Shown: positions 11,576 to 26,150, numbered from the stretch's first letter. The stretch: DNA of 64,000 bases from Lenzites betulinus (GCA_022264855.1 JABYQU010000002.1:1178001-1242000); one strand, 5' to 3'. A program made the numbers and translations. The notes: generated by a model from the sequence alone, not told the origin.

Positions 11576-13522
11576 TTGGCGTAAAAGCGCCTTCCGACCG
11601 TTCGCTGTGGGGCCATCTGGATCTATGTATTTATCATCTGCCACCAGGGGTTGTCTTACTGGATGTTCGCTACTCGTCATCTTTCCATCATTTGAACCCT
11701 CGAATGACACTCGTTTTAACGCGTTGAGCTTCACATGCCTGCGATATTTTAATATTTGTGCGGGTATCCAAACCCACAACACAATAAATTGATAGCCAGT
11801 AATGTGGGCACGGTTCAGCCAGCACGTCCGCGTCAAGTCCGCCGACCATCGTGCAATCTCCTCTTACACGGCGAAAGTTAACTCCTGGGAAATTCTTTGG
11901 ATTTTCTCCTCTCAAGATTATCCTGACTTCGTCTCAAGAAATTCGCCATCGGAGACCACCGGGAATCTCTCAAGAGTGGATACTCCTGAGGTATTTCCAA
12001 GAATGATGGCACAAGATCTGAGAGATCATCAGCGCTTGTTCCATAGTTTATTGCATCTAATCCCTTCCGATTTGCCCCGAGCACACCCGATACCGCTGGA
12101 ATGGGGACAAAATATATTCATCTACTACTATGAATACATACTACATGTACTAGTACTTACTGCTGATAGCCATACATTTAGAGTACATTATGGTACCGCT
12201 GCGATGGTGGTCATCGTCATCGTGGTCGCCGTCGCGCTGGCTGCTGCCGTCCTGGTAGCAACCTGAGTAGCGGCGGGTGGCCTGTACTTACTGCGCATGA
12301 CGGTGGTCGTCTTGCCTGCCCGGCTTTGTCCACACCGTGGTCTGCACAATCGTCATGCTGCCATAGATGGATCTCATATATTTTAGCATGGGGAGCTGAC
12401 CTTTATCTTTCCCTCCACATGAGGGGAATCGTGCACGGTCTGTGGATAGAAGAATTAGCACGGAGCAAGCTAGACGGGGTGTGCTAGACATACCAGATTC
12501 ACTCAGCACACGTCTCTTACACAAAGGCCACTTGCCCACAGAGAGAACGCCCGCATCGCTGCGACGTGGCACACGATGCCACGAGTTTGAGTGCGTCCAC
12601 GTTCTTACTGCTCGCAATGCGCTTGTGGGGAGATTGGAGGCTCCCTGACAGAGCGAATGTGGGTGTATGACGAAGAACGATCAACTTACTGTAAGCACCT
12701 GGTAGAGAGCTGGCAGATCGCCAGCGCAACGGGCGAGGCATGAGAGCGAGCAGAGCCAAGCCGCGCCAGAAGAGGGTGAAGTACCTAAGACAGCGCCAGC
12801 AAGCTCCTGAGGGTGTCCGCTGCAGGAGAGCTCAAAGTTCTGAGCCTCAAGAGACTCGGAGAAGGGAAACAAGGAGAAGGGAGCACTTGCGCGCACGCCA
12901 GCGCAAGGGAAAATTCAACCGTGAGAACTGCTTACTCACGCACGTATCCTGGGAACTCTGCCGCATCCGGACAGCTTGCATCACGTTGATGATGCCTTTG
13001 ATGGGACACTCCTAGATTTGGTATGCCCGGCGTCCCCCGCCCTTGCCATCAGCGCTGCACCTCCAGGATTCTCCTAAGATTGGCTACTTCAAGGAAAACA
13101 CCAAGAATATCCAAGATTTTTCAAAGCATCACGTTCCAAGATTTTCCCAAGAGTCTCCGTTCAAAGAATCGTCAGGATTCATTTTTCGCTGTGTAGGAGG
13201 GTCGACAGCAGGTCCATGTTGCGGCTTTGTCATACGTATCTGACGAGATCTCCGAGTAAAGCGCTACGACGACCGACCTCGGGGATGACGCTGTCGGCGA
13301 CCCTATCGTGTCCAAGGCCCAAGCCATACCGCGGTGTGCTGACCGAGCCTTCCGAGGCTCGCTCCTCACACCCGATTCCGGGAGGGTGAAACATAACACG
13401 ACAGCAATATTGGTATCAGGGCTACACGCGCACGCCAGGCCTAGGGTATTACATACGACACGATGATGTACTATTTCCGAACAGTCCGAGCTTGGCACAA
13501 GCATAAGCATAAGCAAGTACGA
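11576..13522. other. 1.95 kb region between SSP120-like and DOP1 genes
   Basis: No gene here can be named. On the minus strand, 12190-13010 carries several exon-like open blocks bordered by good donor and acceptor signals (entered separately). Bases 11576-12180 are AT-richer than the flanks. Bases 13060-13170 hold a pyrimidine/purine-skewed run with repeated aagatttt motifs. No low-copy repeat or transposon end was recognised. Confidence 0.35.
12190..13010 (-). other. Possible small multi-exon gene, unresolved
   Basis: Several minus-strand blocks look like exons. One at about 12960-13005 ends at a strong donor gtgagtaag. One at about 12780-12895 reads SLEAQNFELSCSGHPQEL and ends at gtacttc. 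One at about 12530-12645 includes KNVDALKLVASCATSQRCG. A terminal block at about 12195-12290 in one frame is Thr/Ala-rich and stops at TAA. Donors GTAAGT (about 12285) and GTATGT (about 12490) lie between them. I could not join the blocks into one phase-consistent protein with a start, and recognise no family. It could be a small secreted protein gene, a decayed gene, or chance. Confidence 0.22.
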
Positions 13523-16500
13523 TCACCTCCCCTCGAACAGGTCCTCCAGCAAGCCCTTCTCGACCGCCTGCCAATCGACGAGTCCGCCGCTGTGGTACAC
13601 GCTCTCGTACGAGGATATGCTTGCTGTGGAAAAGAAGGGCACGAGGTCCCGAATACTGTCGATCTGCCGCAGCGAGTGCAGCAGTGGACGGCGCATGGGT
13701 TTGTTCGGCACTGATGGCGTCTGCACATGCGCGGCTGAGCGCGGTACCGTGTGCTGGAGGGAGGACGTGTCAATCAATAATAGCGATTAGGTGTTTCCGG
13801 GCATACCTCTCCGGCCGGCAGCGCGCCGATGACTTCTGCGAGATGATCGAGCAAGGCCTCGGGGAACCAGTCGTCTGGCCGGTACACAGCATCGACTGTG
13901 TCCGTGATGAAGATCCATTGGTGACTTTGACAGCGTTAGACTTCACGACTAGGCGATGACTTCAGAGAAGGAACTAACATCTGAAACTCTTGGGTTTGCA
14001 GCACCAAGAGGAGATCCAATAGCTTGCATGCGGAGAGTACCAGACCCAGTTCTTCGGACCCGTCGCCTGGTACGTTGTCGAGGATTGGCTCGAACACCCG
14101 GTACTGTATGCTATAGCTTAGTCATCGTCACTCGTGAGAATGGATGGATCGTACGAGCTCCGTCAAGATCACAGGCCAGAAGCTGGACAAGTTGTGTGGC
14201 GACAATCGACATAGCAACACCCGAACACAGAGGTAAACCTCGCTTTGGACGATTGGTGCGGACACGTTACGAAGAGTGTCGACGAGCTTCTCCTGGATGC
14301 TGGGAAGCTGGGCAAGGAAGTGGTTCTTGTCGGCAGAAAGTATCACATAGGACAGTCTCCGGAGATTGAGAGAACGAAGCAACATCTCGTACTCCCGATT
14401 TGTGAAGATGTTTGCCGAGGGTGCGGTGGTGATCTTGCCTGTAGTGTATCGTCAGTAATGGCGTTAGCGTACCCCGTATCTTGTACCCACCTAGCAGCTC
14501 TGGCAGGGCGGTCTTGTCAGTGTCGAAGAGCGACTTGATCATTGGTGACCACATCTCTCCAGCCTCTGCGCTGGAGTTGAAGCACCTGTTGTCGTTCAAC
14601 GAGTCCACGACAGGCGTTCTCCAAGCTTTCATGGCGACACTGATTCGAGTCATCTCCCGGATTATAGCGACAATATCATCTTCCAGATCTAATGGCCTGG
14701 GGAAAGAGCAGTGTGTTGAGCCTTGACGAATATCTCGATGAACCAATCGGGAACATACCTCGCTTTACCCTTCAATGCGGGGTTCACAATGTTGTACACG
14801 ATCTGATTGCAAGCTGCAAGGATCTTGTCGGAGTCCACGAGGAACTTCCGGAGGTTCGGAAGGGCATCAGATGCGATATAGGAGTTCACCTAGCGGACAG
14901 TCAACGATCATCATTCCCGAAAATAAGAACTCATGCCAACCTGTTGCTGGACATCTGCACCATAGTTGACCTTAGTCGCTTCTGGAAGAGGCAATGATAC
15001 AGAGCTGGCATTCTTCTCTTCTACTTTCGTCTCTGGCGCTATACGAATGGTCAGCCTCATGATCCGGGAAGATAGCGCGTGTGTTTGTACTTCGGAGTGA
15101 TGGTGATGGTGATTCTCGGCCGTTCGCTATCAAGGTCTCTCGCTGGGTCCGTCGTATCCACGAGCCGGATTCAACGGACCGGCCTGACAACACGCAGATG
15201 TCCAGGAGCTTGCCATATGTTTCCTTAAGCCAGCCATCAGATGCGTTGATTACATGATTGTCGAAACAGCTATACCTGTAGGTCCTTGCGAAGGCGACGG
15301 TCATCGAGCGCTGTTGTTTGAGAGACTTTGTCGGCAAGAACTGTGAAGCACCTAACAACATACCATGAGATACATTCCATACTCATATCGCGCCACTTAC
15401 TTGAGAGCAGCAAATGCTTGCGGACGAAACTCGCGCAAAGTTACGAGTAGGTCCTTAACCAGCTGTAGGAAGCGGTTCCAGACTTGCAACGCCAGCGGTC
15501 CCTCTAGCCTCTTCATGTATTGTTCGAGGAAGTCAAACAGCGTCATGTCGAGTCTGTACAATGCATTCAATATATTTGATCAACATAGTAGAATACCCAC
15601 TCACAGATCAACTAAGGCGATGGTCCTCTTAGTGCGTTCCAAAAGCCCAGGAGTTCGGCATGCAATACTCTCGCAAAGCATGTGGACAGCGTTCTGGGCG
15701 TTGGCGGTCAGAACATCCACTAGATCGTACGCCGACGATGTGTCCACGCTGTCTGGCCTTGCCTGTGAACGTGATCAGTCGTGTTCCCGAGCTGTGAAGG
15801 GGGTCACATACGAGGACTTGGTCGTGCCAGCAGTCAACCACCGCTTCCAAGACCTCTGAGGAATGAGCTCGGAAGAGATGCTCAAGAACGCGTTTAGTCC
15901 GTGTCCTTGCCCGACTATGAATTAGTACCAGAGATTCCTCTTGTGAACCCCATCGACCGTCTTGTGGTATGATCAGCTTGTCCCACATAGCGTACAACAC
16001 TCGAACGGCATTGTGCAAGCAGCGACGATCTGACAGTCGCGCCTGCGTAAAAGGAGTATTAATACGGATCAAACGTTACAACGACATTTGACTTACCAGC
16101 GCTGGGTCCTCGGCCGCACTTGTCGGGCCATCAGAACTGAAGACGTTTGAAACATAACCCAGGAGTCCGCCAGACTCTGGAGCGTTCCTGTCGGCTGGCT
16201 GCTCATCCTCTTGTGGTTGTTCTCCGGCAACACGTGCCATGCTGAGGAGAGTGAGACGCTCCAGAGCCGTGAGCAGCATGAGGAAATCCGCGTCGGTAGC
16301 GTATGACACGATGTCGTCGCTGCGTGATCCTTCTGCAGAGGCGTCCAGGATTTCTCCGAGTCCCAGCCGCAACTGCCTGCAGACACAGTCGGAAAGCGGG
16401 GTGACGACAGCCTTGAGAGTCTCCTTGAACTGTGGCACCGTCATCGTGATGAAGTCCAACCAATGCTGCAGCAGGGACCGATTTGAGGGCGTCGAGATGC

Positions 16501-19500
16501 CGTCCACGAGTGTTTGTACCAGCAGTGGGTGAACGGCGTGCGATTCCCGCCGCGAAGCTGACGGAGCGTCTTGGAGGCTGATGCCGTCGACGCTGCGTTC
16601 CACCTGGGTCGCCGTACGTCCCTCAGCGCCAGCAATAGAAGCAGTGATGACGGAGTGCAGCAGATGCAGCAGCTTGTTCTGTAGATCCAGACGGCCGGTA
16701 TGAACGCAGAAGTACAACTTCTGAACGATTGCCGACTCAAGTGACTGCAGCAATATCAAGTCGACTTCACCACGCGCCACGAGTGCCTGCAGAAGGTCCA
16801 CCGAGAGATTCTGACAGACAATATGGAATGGTTGCATGACGGGCAATAAAGACTGCTTGGGTTCCGATTGTAGTAACCTGTTGGTGAGTTCAATGTAGCG
16901 CAAGGAACATGCAGGTCTCTTAAACCCACCGCATGAGGAGTTGAGAGACGATGATATCCATGTAGGTGGCATCTGGGAATGTTGCGCTGACTACGAAAAA
17001 TGAATGTCATTCATAAGCGAAAGGTAACAAACGTGGACGTACCGTCATGCAGCCTCTGCAAGAGGTTGCTATACAATGATCGACTAATCGGCGTAGTTCG
17101 AGCGATCTTGCTGAAGCCTTGACCGCCGAACTTGACTACCGAAAGCAGAGTTTCCAGCAGGTGGTTGACGTATCGCTGGTCGAATGGACGATCATACACA
17201 AACCCTTGGAGTTGCTTGCCGTTGAGCTCGACTATTGTTGGACTATACCGAATGGACGGATCAAACAGGTCGAAGAGTATGGGGTCTAGTACGCTGTAAG
17301 AAAGATGAGAAGTTACCTTGTGCGAATGAGAGTGATCTTACCGCAAATAAGATTTCAGACTACATCGCATCCATGTCTCCCCTATGCGACGAAGCTTGGG
17401 GTCGTCGCTCCGGAGTGTCTCGAGTAGGGCCATCATGGGTATTTTGAGGTGCACGCCGGGTAGCATACTGTCCTCTGGAATACTGATCAGCTCACGTCGA
17501 TTCAGAATTAGAGCGGCCCGCCAACCTGTCAATCTCCACAGCACACCGAATGCTTCGCACGCATCCTGCAGATCACCAGGCTGGCGAGAGGAGAGGCTCT
17601 CTGCGATAACGGACTCTACATGGGGTTGCTTGCTCAGCCTCTCCAATGACCAAATGAGGTTCACAGCGCGTGCATGATAGGCAGAGTATGCCGGGCGCAG
17701 GTATCTCAGCAGCTACCGGATGTCAATGTGACATTACTTCAAATGGCATAGAGTGACCCACCACGTTGACCATAGGGACGATATACGCACGCCTGTCCAA
17801 TTTGAAGCCTGGACGAAGCTCACGTTTGTGGTGGATCTTGATCGCGACTGTAATAAAGCGATCCACGGTGACGAATGCCACGTTCTACTCACTAGCTTCA
17901 GTACTACAAACTAGACACACGGTGTGGAATCAAACCTTCTGATTCAAGAACTCAAGCAATGTGGAGAGCCAGCGGACAGGATCCCAGTCGGCAGTGAAAG
18001 TGACATCGGCTTCGTCCTCTTGTCGGCTAAGAAGCGTGTCGAGCAGGGACAAGGACAGTAGGAGGGTATCACGCTGAGAGCGCAATAATGCTGTGTCTGC
18101 CTGGCCTCCGAGCAGTGCTTTTGTAGCACCATCGCTCAGAGAAACCACGTCTTCGAAGGCTGCCGTGAACGGCACTGCCGACCGGCTCGATTGCGTCGAC
18201 GGAGGATTTGAGTCGATGCCATAGAATCTGTACGCGAAGAGAAGCGGTCCCTCGTTCACCGGTGAAGTCTGACTTTTGCCCGGTAAGGCAGGTCGCGAGT
18301 GGAGGGATCCTTGCGGGATCTTGTCCAGGATTTCTCGGGCGAGATTCAGTGCATTCTGAGCGATTGGGTACGATGAACTGTTATCCCAGGCAATGGTCTG
18401 GAAAGAAGGCGATGAGTCGACCCTAAACATTCACGAGATGAATAGAGCGGCTTACCGTCAAGGCGGCGAGGATGGCGCTAAATACCACGGGAAAATGGAC
18501 AGCCTCTATCTCCTCATCGTGCGAGTGGAAAGTGTGTAGTAGGTACTGAACCATCGCGCATCCCTTAAAGCGATACTTTCAATAAGAGGTCACCTCAAAT
18601 ATGAAATAATGTACCTCGCTATGCGCCCGTCTGTTTGTCAAATCGGCAATAACCACGCTGAGAAGACGGTTCCAGAGTGCATGAGGCTCGACGGCTTCAT
18701 AGAGGGTGCTACCAGTCATGGACAGCTATATATTGATCGTCAGCATAATTCTTAGGCAATCAGAGGAGTGAAGTCGAACGTCATCTCCAGCGTCTGGTCC
18801 TGAGTCGAGAATCTCCTTAAGGCTTTGGAACGAATCGTAGACCAGAGTTTCGGTAAGTGGAAGCCCAATCTCATATTTGTCCAGCAGGGAGATGAATATC
18901 TTGAACGGCCGTGATTGGGAGTATTCTGGGGAAGGGTTGAACATCTCGCTCTACATCGCGATGTTAGCATTAGATGTTTGAAAATATCCAAGAATGGAGT
19001 TACCCTGAGGGTCGTGCTCAAGAGCTCCAACGAATGCGCCTTGTAGTATTCAATCTGAGCCTGGTTGCTTTCCGAAGGACCGAGCAACCATGCGTACAAG
19101 CGTCGATTCAGAGCCAGGTCGCGACGTAGCACGACACTAGTGGCAGCGCGCATCAAGATAGCACGGTCGTCGGCCTGCGCTTTCCTGACGGCGACGCCGT
19201 CAATGCGCAACGACTGTAGTAATATGTCAAGAGCAGCGCGCCGCACGAGTAAATCATCGTCTTCCAACGCGGCAGAAAATGCCCGAATCATGAGCCCGAT
19301 GTCGTCGCCAACTATGTGGGTTATGTCTAATGGTTTCCGCTCTGAGTTGAACGGGACTAAGCCCTCATGCGTCATATGTGCGCACCTTCGTCCGCCTTGA
19401 AGGGGGGTAGTCGCTTGGATAGGTAAGTCAATGCCGTTCCTCGGCCCGGAGGCGTAGTGAGCATCACGAGCCATATGTTCTGGAAAAAGAAAGACTGCGA

Positions 19501-20338
19501 GATGGTACCAGCGAGGCGATCCATAAGTCCCATAACTTTGTCAAAGTATTCTCCTGTCTCTTCTTCCAGACCGGGGAGGAGCGAGAGGATGAATGATTTC
19601 ATGACGGGGCGGAGCCCAGCTTGAAGTGGGAGATAGTGGGTATCGAAGAGGTTCAATACGGTGGGCTAGCTCGTTTAGTGAGAGAGGTACCCAGCTGAGG
19701 TGGTACGCGAACCTTACCTTCACGGCAGTCGACGCATACTCGAAGAACGGGAACAGACCAGAAGACCATAGCGCAAGATCCCGCTGTAGGCCTTCGGACT
19801 ATTGCGTAGAATAAGACAGATAAAAACATGCAACAATACGCATAACGCACCCCCAAGACCGCGAAGACATGAGAGTATACATCCAGCGCCCTCTGGTGCA
19901 CTCCGTTGGGCAGCGCTGGGTTTAAGCACTGCGAGAGCCGTTTAGCGACAACGAGCTTCCGTGGGATCTCTTTGAACTGCTGGTAGGATTGAAGGGTCTT
20001 TTACACCAGAAGGTCCGGTGAGGTTCGCGGCCGGAAACTCATAAGATCTCGGACGCACCTTGAGTAGCTGTTTTAAGAACGCGATGAAGTCCGCCCACTC
20101 GTGCACACTCTCGAAGGAGTTCAAGCACTTCTCCACTTGCTGTGTGTACTTCTTGTACTTAGGGTCGGATGCATATGCAGGCGGAGTAGATGCTGTAAAC
20201 ACGCTTGGTGAGAGATGGTGCACGCGAGGTATACTACGAGCGCGACTCACTGCCGTCACCGCCGCGAAGAGCGTACCAGGGGGGGCCTCGCTTGCCGGAG
20301 TCTGCATTACCAACCCTCGGTGAACTTGCAGCAGACAT
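13523..20338 (-). CDS. DOP1: Dopey family protein (DOP1)
   Basis: A very large peripheral membrane protein that, with Mon2 and a flippase, supports Golgi-endosome transport and cell morphology. The N-terminal Dopey domain is unmistakable: exon 2 begins TPPAYASDPKYKKYTQQ and continues LNSFESVHEWADFIAFLKQL (about 20055-20190). Further blocks follow, such as HYLPLQAGLRPVMKSFILSL (about 19590-19640) and FFFQNIWLVMLTTPPGRGTA (about 19430-19500). The central part is alpha-solenoid-like, and the C-terminus reads WQAVEKGLLEDLFEGR before the stop. The start is ATG at 20338 (MSAASSPRVGNADSGK); the first intron begins after GGCA and its phase fits. About twenty or more introns; I estimate near 1,900 residues, matching fungal Dop1. 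Identity is firm, internal exon borders approximate. Confidence 0.92.
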
Positions 20339-20615
20339 ATTGGGTTAGAGATGGAGACGGCAACCCGCCGGTGCCCAGGGGGTATACGCGGTCGAAACTT
20401 GGAGGGGTGGCTGCGAGGTCAGTGTGGCCTCGCGCGCACCCACGCGTTCCGTTCTGCTATGACACGGGCGCCTACTGCGGCGCGGGTTATCGTCATATCC
20501 GGATTCGCTGCGGTATGCAAGTATTGTTTGACACAGCTGGCATTACAAGCAAGGGTTACAAGTACGGTAATACAAGGGACGCAGCAGAAGGTCTACATAC
20601 GGGCACTAGCGATGT

Positions 20616-21947
20616 TTACAGGGGCGCGGGCGGAGCGGAGACCGCAACCGGAGGCAGGTCAACGGAAGGAGTACCAGGCCCGCTACCTCGTTTCTTCGCC
20701 AGATGCACAGAGAGAGAGTCGGGCATGGCAGAGCCAGCGCGCGATGACTCGTGGGTAATCCTTCCACCTCTTCCCCTACCACGGCCGGAGACAGAGACGG
20801 ACGGCAGTTTGGGTAGGGTGAGCCCCCCGACGGACACACTCTCCCCGGCTGCGCTCTGCGCTGCTGCTTGAGATGCTGCTATAGCGGCAGCGAATTCCGA
20901 CTCCTTCTCTCCGACCCAATTCTTGACAAACCAGCGGCCACCTGCGATCCCCCTTACTTCCCGGTTGACTTGCCGCCACCGTCGTACGGCTTTCCCACTC
21001 TTGTCTAAAGGAACGACGGGGGCGAATCCTGAGCCTATTTTGGGGGGCGGTTGAACTGGGAAGGGTTTAGAAGGCAAAGGGTATACTGGTAATGGAACGC
21101 CTTCTAGAGGCGCCTCGTCGACATGGACTGCCGGAGAGATGAGTGAAGAGAGGGGAATATCGGGTTCAGGGGAGCCTTCATGGGGCGTAGGTGAAGAAGG
21201 CGCGGTTCCGGCATATGCTGGCGAAGATGAGTGAGTGAGATATTTGAGACGCTTGCCTGCAGTCTTACCTTCACTGACGCTATCCGCGTCATCTTTCAAC
21301 AAAGATACAGTGCCTCTTCCACCTCTGTGATCGCTCAGTTGTTATATCGAGAACCTGGCCAGGGGGATGCCTACTCACTTGGAGGGTTTCTTCCGGATTG
21401 CCCGCTGAGCCGTGGAACCCTTCGGCGGACCAGGTTTCTTCTTCGGAGGCTGCCCGGGTATAGATGGTGTGTAGACGTGCTCCGCGGCCATGGGGTCCCA
21501 CACCTCAGCGCGAGGCTCCTGCGCCGACGTGGACTCTGAAGGCATAGTCTCGAAGACTCCTACACCAGGTCCGGATGCCACCGCAGCTCCTCGCCCGCCA
21601 CGCCCTCTCCTCCCGCCACCACGTCCTCTAGATCCCCGTTTTGCAGGGGAGCCTCTGACGGGCGGCAAGACAGGGATAGGGATAGTAGGAGGAGGAAGCT
21701 TCGGTACGTCGTCATCGTCGTCGTCTATAAGCTGATCCTCCTCGTCCTCATCGTCTTCGTCATCATCTTCGCTATCCGCTCGCGCATGTTTGCTCGACGT
21801 TGAGCCAGCCTTGGAGCCCTCCCCTTTTTCGTTGACCAAAAGCTTCAGTTTGAACTTATTGGACCGTGCAGGATGTGGCTCAGGCGTGGTGTCTTCTCTC
21901 AGTGTCGATATCTGGGGAGCGTCCATGTCGATGTCTTCCGAAGCCAT
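20616..21947 (-). CDS. IES4: Probable INO80 chromatin-remodelling subunit Ies4
   Basis: A nuclear, low-complexity protein of about 400 residues in two exons. The N-terminus (ATG at 21947) is acidic and basic by turns: an FKLKL motif, a run of Asp/Glu (about 21710-21790) and an RGRGGGRRGRGG tract. Exon 1 ends at 21374 with a good donor; exon 2 starts after the acceptor near 21334, and the phase (AA|A) joins KKPSK to GGRGTVSLLKDD. The C-terminal half carries the recognisable core LDKSGKAVRRWRQ followed by GGRWFVKNW (about 20905-21010), which resembles the Ies4 core in other fungi (Leu-Asp-x-Ser/Thr-Gly-Lys...Arg-Arg-Trp). The family assignment rests on that short block and is tentative. A GTG 12 bases upstream is open but is not a start. 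It lies 277 bases downstream of DOP1, same strand. Confidence 0.5.
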
Positions 21948-22500
21948 TTTCGAAGACACAAACTAGCGCTGTGGTGTTTTGGCGAAAGGCGCAGACTGTG
22001 TATGAACTGTGAATCGTGGATGAACGTGAACGTCTAGTTCGTAGCGAGAGCTTGATGCTAGGGCCTCCGGATATGGCGGTGAGGGTGTAGACTCGCTCTT
22101 CGTGGACAATAATCCAGCCAAAGAGGGACGAGGAGAGCCAGGGTTTATAGCTGCAAGACTTGTGGTCCACGAACGACCTCGATGGAGTTAACATATAAGT
22201 CCCCGCGCGCGTCTTTCGCGGCATCTAGCGGTGTCCAGAGTCTAGGTGTTGTCGGTGCCCCGGACACCTCTAGCTCAAATTCTGGTGAGCTCCGATTACG
22301 TCAGCACACATCCTGTTCTTCCCGCCCGACATCGGCGCAGGCAAGCAACGCTCTCGGGCTTTACCTCCGTCTCTTTTCCCCCTCCTGGTGAGTCTGTAAC
22401 ATGTTCTGCGCGGAGAATAGAGGACTGAGTGCTGTCGTCATCTGTGTCATTTAGACCTCTTTCCGCTCCATTCGTTAGAACTCGGGACAGCGCGGTCGGA
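21948..22500. promoter_or_regulatory. Divergent promoter region IES4 / ATP synthase e
   Basis: 553 bases separate divergent start codons. Short Ser/Arg-rich open frames on both strands have no family match and look like chance. A TTTATAG sequence lies near 22144. No other element is defendable. Confidence 0.4.
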
Positions 22501-22945
22501 ATGGCCTCTACCACTGTCAACGTATGTTGACACGGTCATTCCCCCGTATCCATGCTTAATCTTCGTAGGTTGTACGGTACACCGCCCTCCTTGGTGGCGT
22601 TTTCTACGGCATTGCGCATCGTCGAACACTCCAAAAGGCCCATGATGCCGAGGTCAAGCAGCATGCGATCCACGAGCGCGAGCACTTGATTGCTGAGGCG
22701 AAGGAGGCATGGAAAAAGAAGCAGGAGGGCCCCAAGGACGGTGGTGAGTTATCAGCGTTCCAACTATTCTCCCAATTTCAGGTGCCCCTTGTGACTACTT
22801 CACACACGCTCGTCGGTGGACTGGCGGCGGTCGTCCTTATACCAATGCGTTTTGCTTACCTCCACTCTCAGTTATCACCAACCCCGAGGACCCCCGATTC
22901 GACCTCGAGAAGCTCATTGCGAAGTGGGAGGCGGACTCGAAGTGA
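22501..22945 (+). CDS. TIM11: ATP synthase subunit e, mitochondrial
   Basis: A small inner-membrane subunit of F1Fo-ATP synthase (yeast Tim11/Atp21) that helps dimerise the enzyme and shape cristae. Three exons, 22501-22521, 22569-22743 and 22872-22945, give 89 residues. The single N-terminal membrane helix (VVRYTALLGGVFYGIAHRR) contains the GxxxG-type surface used for dimer contacts, here GGVFYG. A charged coiled-coil tail follows (EVKQHAIHEREHLIAEAKEA), and the protein ends FDLEKLIAKWEADSK. Length and layout match the family exactly. The ATG sits just before the strong intron donor gtatgt, as is common for this gene in basidiomycetes. Confidence 0.9.
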
Positions 22946-23505
22946 CGTGGACATAGCTTTACATCCTCCATCTAGAATGCAGTCCTACTCCATATAGGAT
23001 CCAGTCGGACTTCTCGATAAGTGCCAGTGACTAAGAGGATGTCAACTGTCCTTCACCCGGCCGTGCTGCCTCCAGTGTTTCTCTATCATGTTGGCGCGGT
23101 GCTATTCTACGAGCTCGATACATAATTCTATCTTCGACGCCCACACTTTCCGCTGCGGTGACTACCATATACGTTTATGTGCGGTGAGCTTTCTATGTAT
23201 GCGTGCATGTGATCCTGTTGCATGCATCGGGTCGCCGCCTTCTCTGACATGTCTGGGTCTCTCAGCAAAGCTGGGAAATCCTCGGCTGCGAACTGGACAG
23301 GCTCGTCTGGGTTGTGTGATGCGTGACTACCTGTGACCTAATATGGAACGCGTCTGTGACGCGACGCGAACGCCGTCTGGGTCGAGTCGGTCGGCTTGTT
23401 TCTCCTCAGCCACTTGCTCTTTGTGCCCCGCAAACGCCCTTCGCTGGTTCGGACCTTGTCCAGTAGCACCTGCAGGTTACCTTCTCCCACTAGACGGTGC
23501 TCGTC
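22946..23505. other. 560-base intergenic region
   Basis: The 3' end of ATP synthase e and the promoter of the RBBP4-type gene. A CT-rich stretch (about 23370-23500) precedes the next ATG. Small open frames are unsupported. Nothing else seen. Confidence 0.35.
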
Positions 23506-25368
<1,863 letters not shown>

Positions 25369-25596
25369 TGCTGTGCCCCGGATATCGCGATGTATCACAA
25401 ATCCCATTGGAACTGTACGCACTTGTAGCTTCATCGATCGCAGTTGTTCGCTCCTATACTCTGGGGTTGTTGTTCACCGAACCGAAGGCGTTTCAACTAG
25501 TAGCATTTGCGGAGCATAAGTTACAACCAAGCATGCATGTTATACAATGCGGATCCCTCGTGCCGAGATCCACAGACGTCCTCCGCAGCAGCGCGA

Positions 25597-25920
25597 CTAC
25601 AGGAAGAACAAACGGAGAAGTTCGAAGATGACTGCACACACGAACGGCGGCGTTAGATGCACTCGCGCTGTTCCTCGGACCGAATGGGGACGTACCTCCT
25701 CCTACTACGACGAACAGGATGATGCCCAATGCCCAAAGGCTGACCGGGCTGCGTTTTGAAAGCCGCTCCTGACGAGACGGCTTGATGGGGTTCTTGCCAG
25801 CGCGGGACTTCTCCGCGAATTGGCTGTTCCGCTTCCGGAGCTCGAACTCGGTAGGCTGTTGATGTGGGACGCACGTCAGGCTTCACGTCTCTCAGACAAG
25901 CGGGCATGTTGACGGACCAT
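25597..25920 (-). CDS. YSY6: Stress-associated ER membrane protein (RAMP4/SERP1/Ysy6)
   Basis: A tail-anchored protein of the ER translocon that protects nascent membrane proteins under stress. The body is FELRKRNSQFAEKSRAGKN..KPSRQERLSKRSPVS, followed by one C-terminal membrane helix (LWALGIILFVVVGGVIFELL) and the end RLFFL-stop. Three exons: the start codon alone (25918-25920), then about 25678-25855, then 25597-25631. The in-frame sequence upstream of exon 2 hits TGA before any ATG, and a 62-base intron with donor gtccgt and acceptor caacag directly follows the ATG at 25920, so exon 1 appears to be just ATG. About 71 residues, as usual for fungi. It was absent from simple open-reading-frame views because each exon is short. 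Confidence 0.85.
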
Positions 25921-26150
25921 GGCAGATAGGTAATTCCGAGGAGGTACGGACTAAAGAGTGACTAAGAGGAGGAGCAGTGTGTTCCCGGAGGGTATATATG
26001 GCGGCGTATGAACGTGTCTGACTTGAGTTCGCGCCACGTATCGCGCGCGCGTGCAGTTCCCGGCGCGCTCGGCTGTTTGGCCATGTATACCAAAGGCTTC
26101 CGTTTCTAACACGCGCAAACAACGCCGGTAACCTTTCCTCTCCGATCAGC
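25921..26150. promoter_or_regulatory. Short bidirectional promoter YSY6 / BMT5 with TATA element
   Basis: Only 230 bases separate the two divergent start codons. A TATATAT element at 25993-25999 lies about 73-80 bases upstream of the YSY6 ATG and about 150 upstream of the BMT5 ATG. Its position suits YSY6 best. Confidence 0.45.

Noticed and set aside
20215..20871. 218-codon plus-strand frame
   Set aside because: Antisense to the start of DOP1, the intergenic gap and the end of IES4; no conserved features.
21947..21959. Upstream in-frame start for IES4 at 21959
   Set aside because: The codon there is GTG; the first ATG is at 21947.
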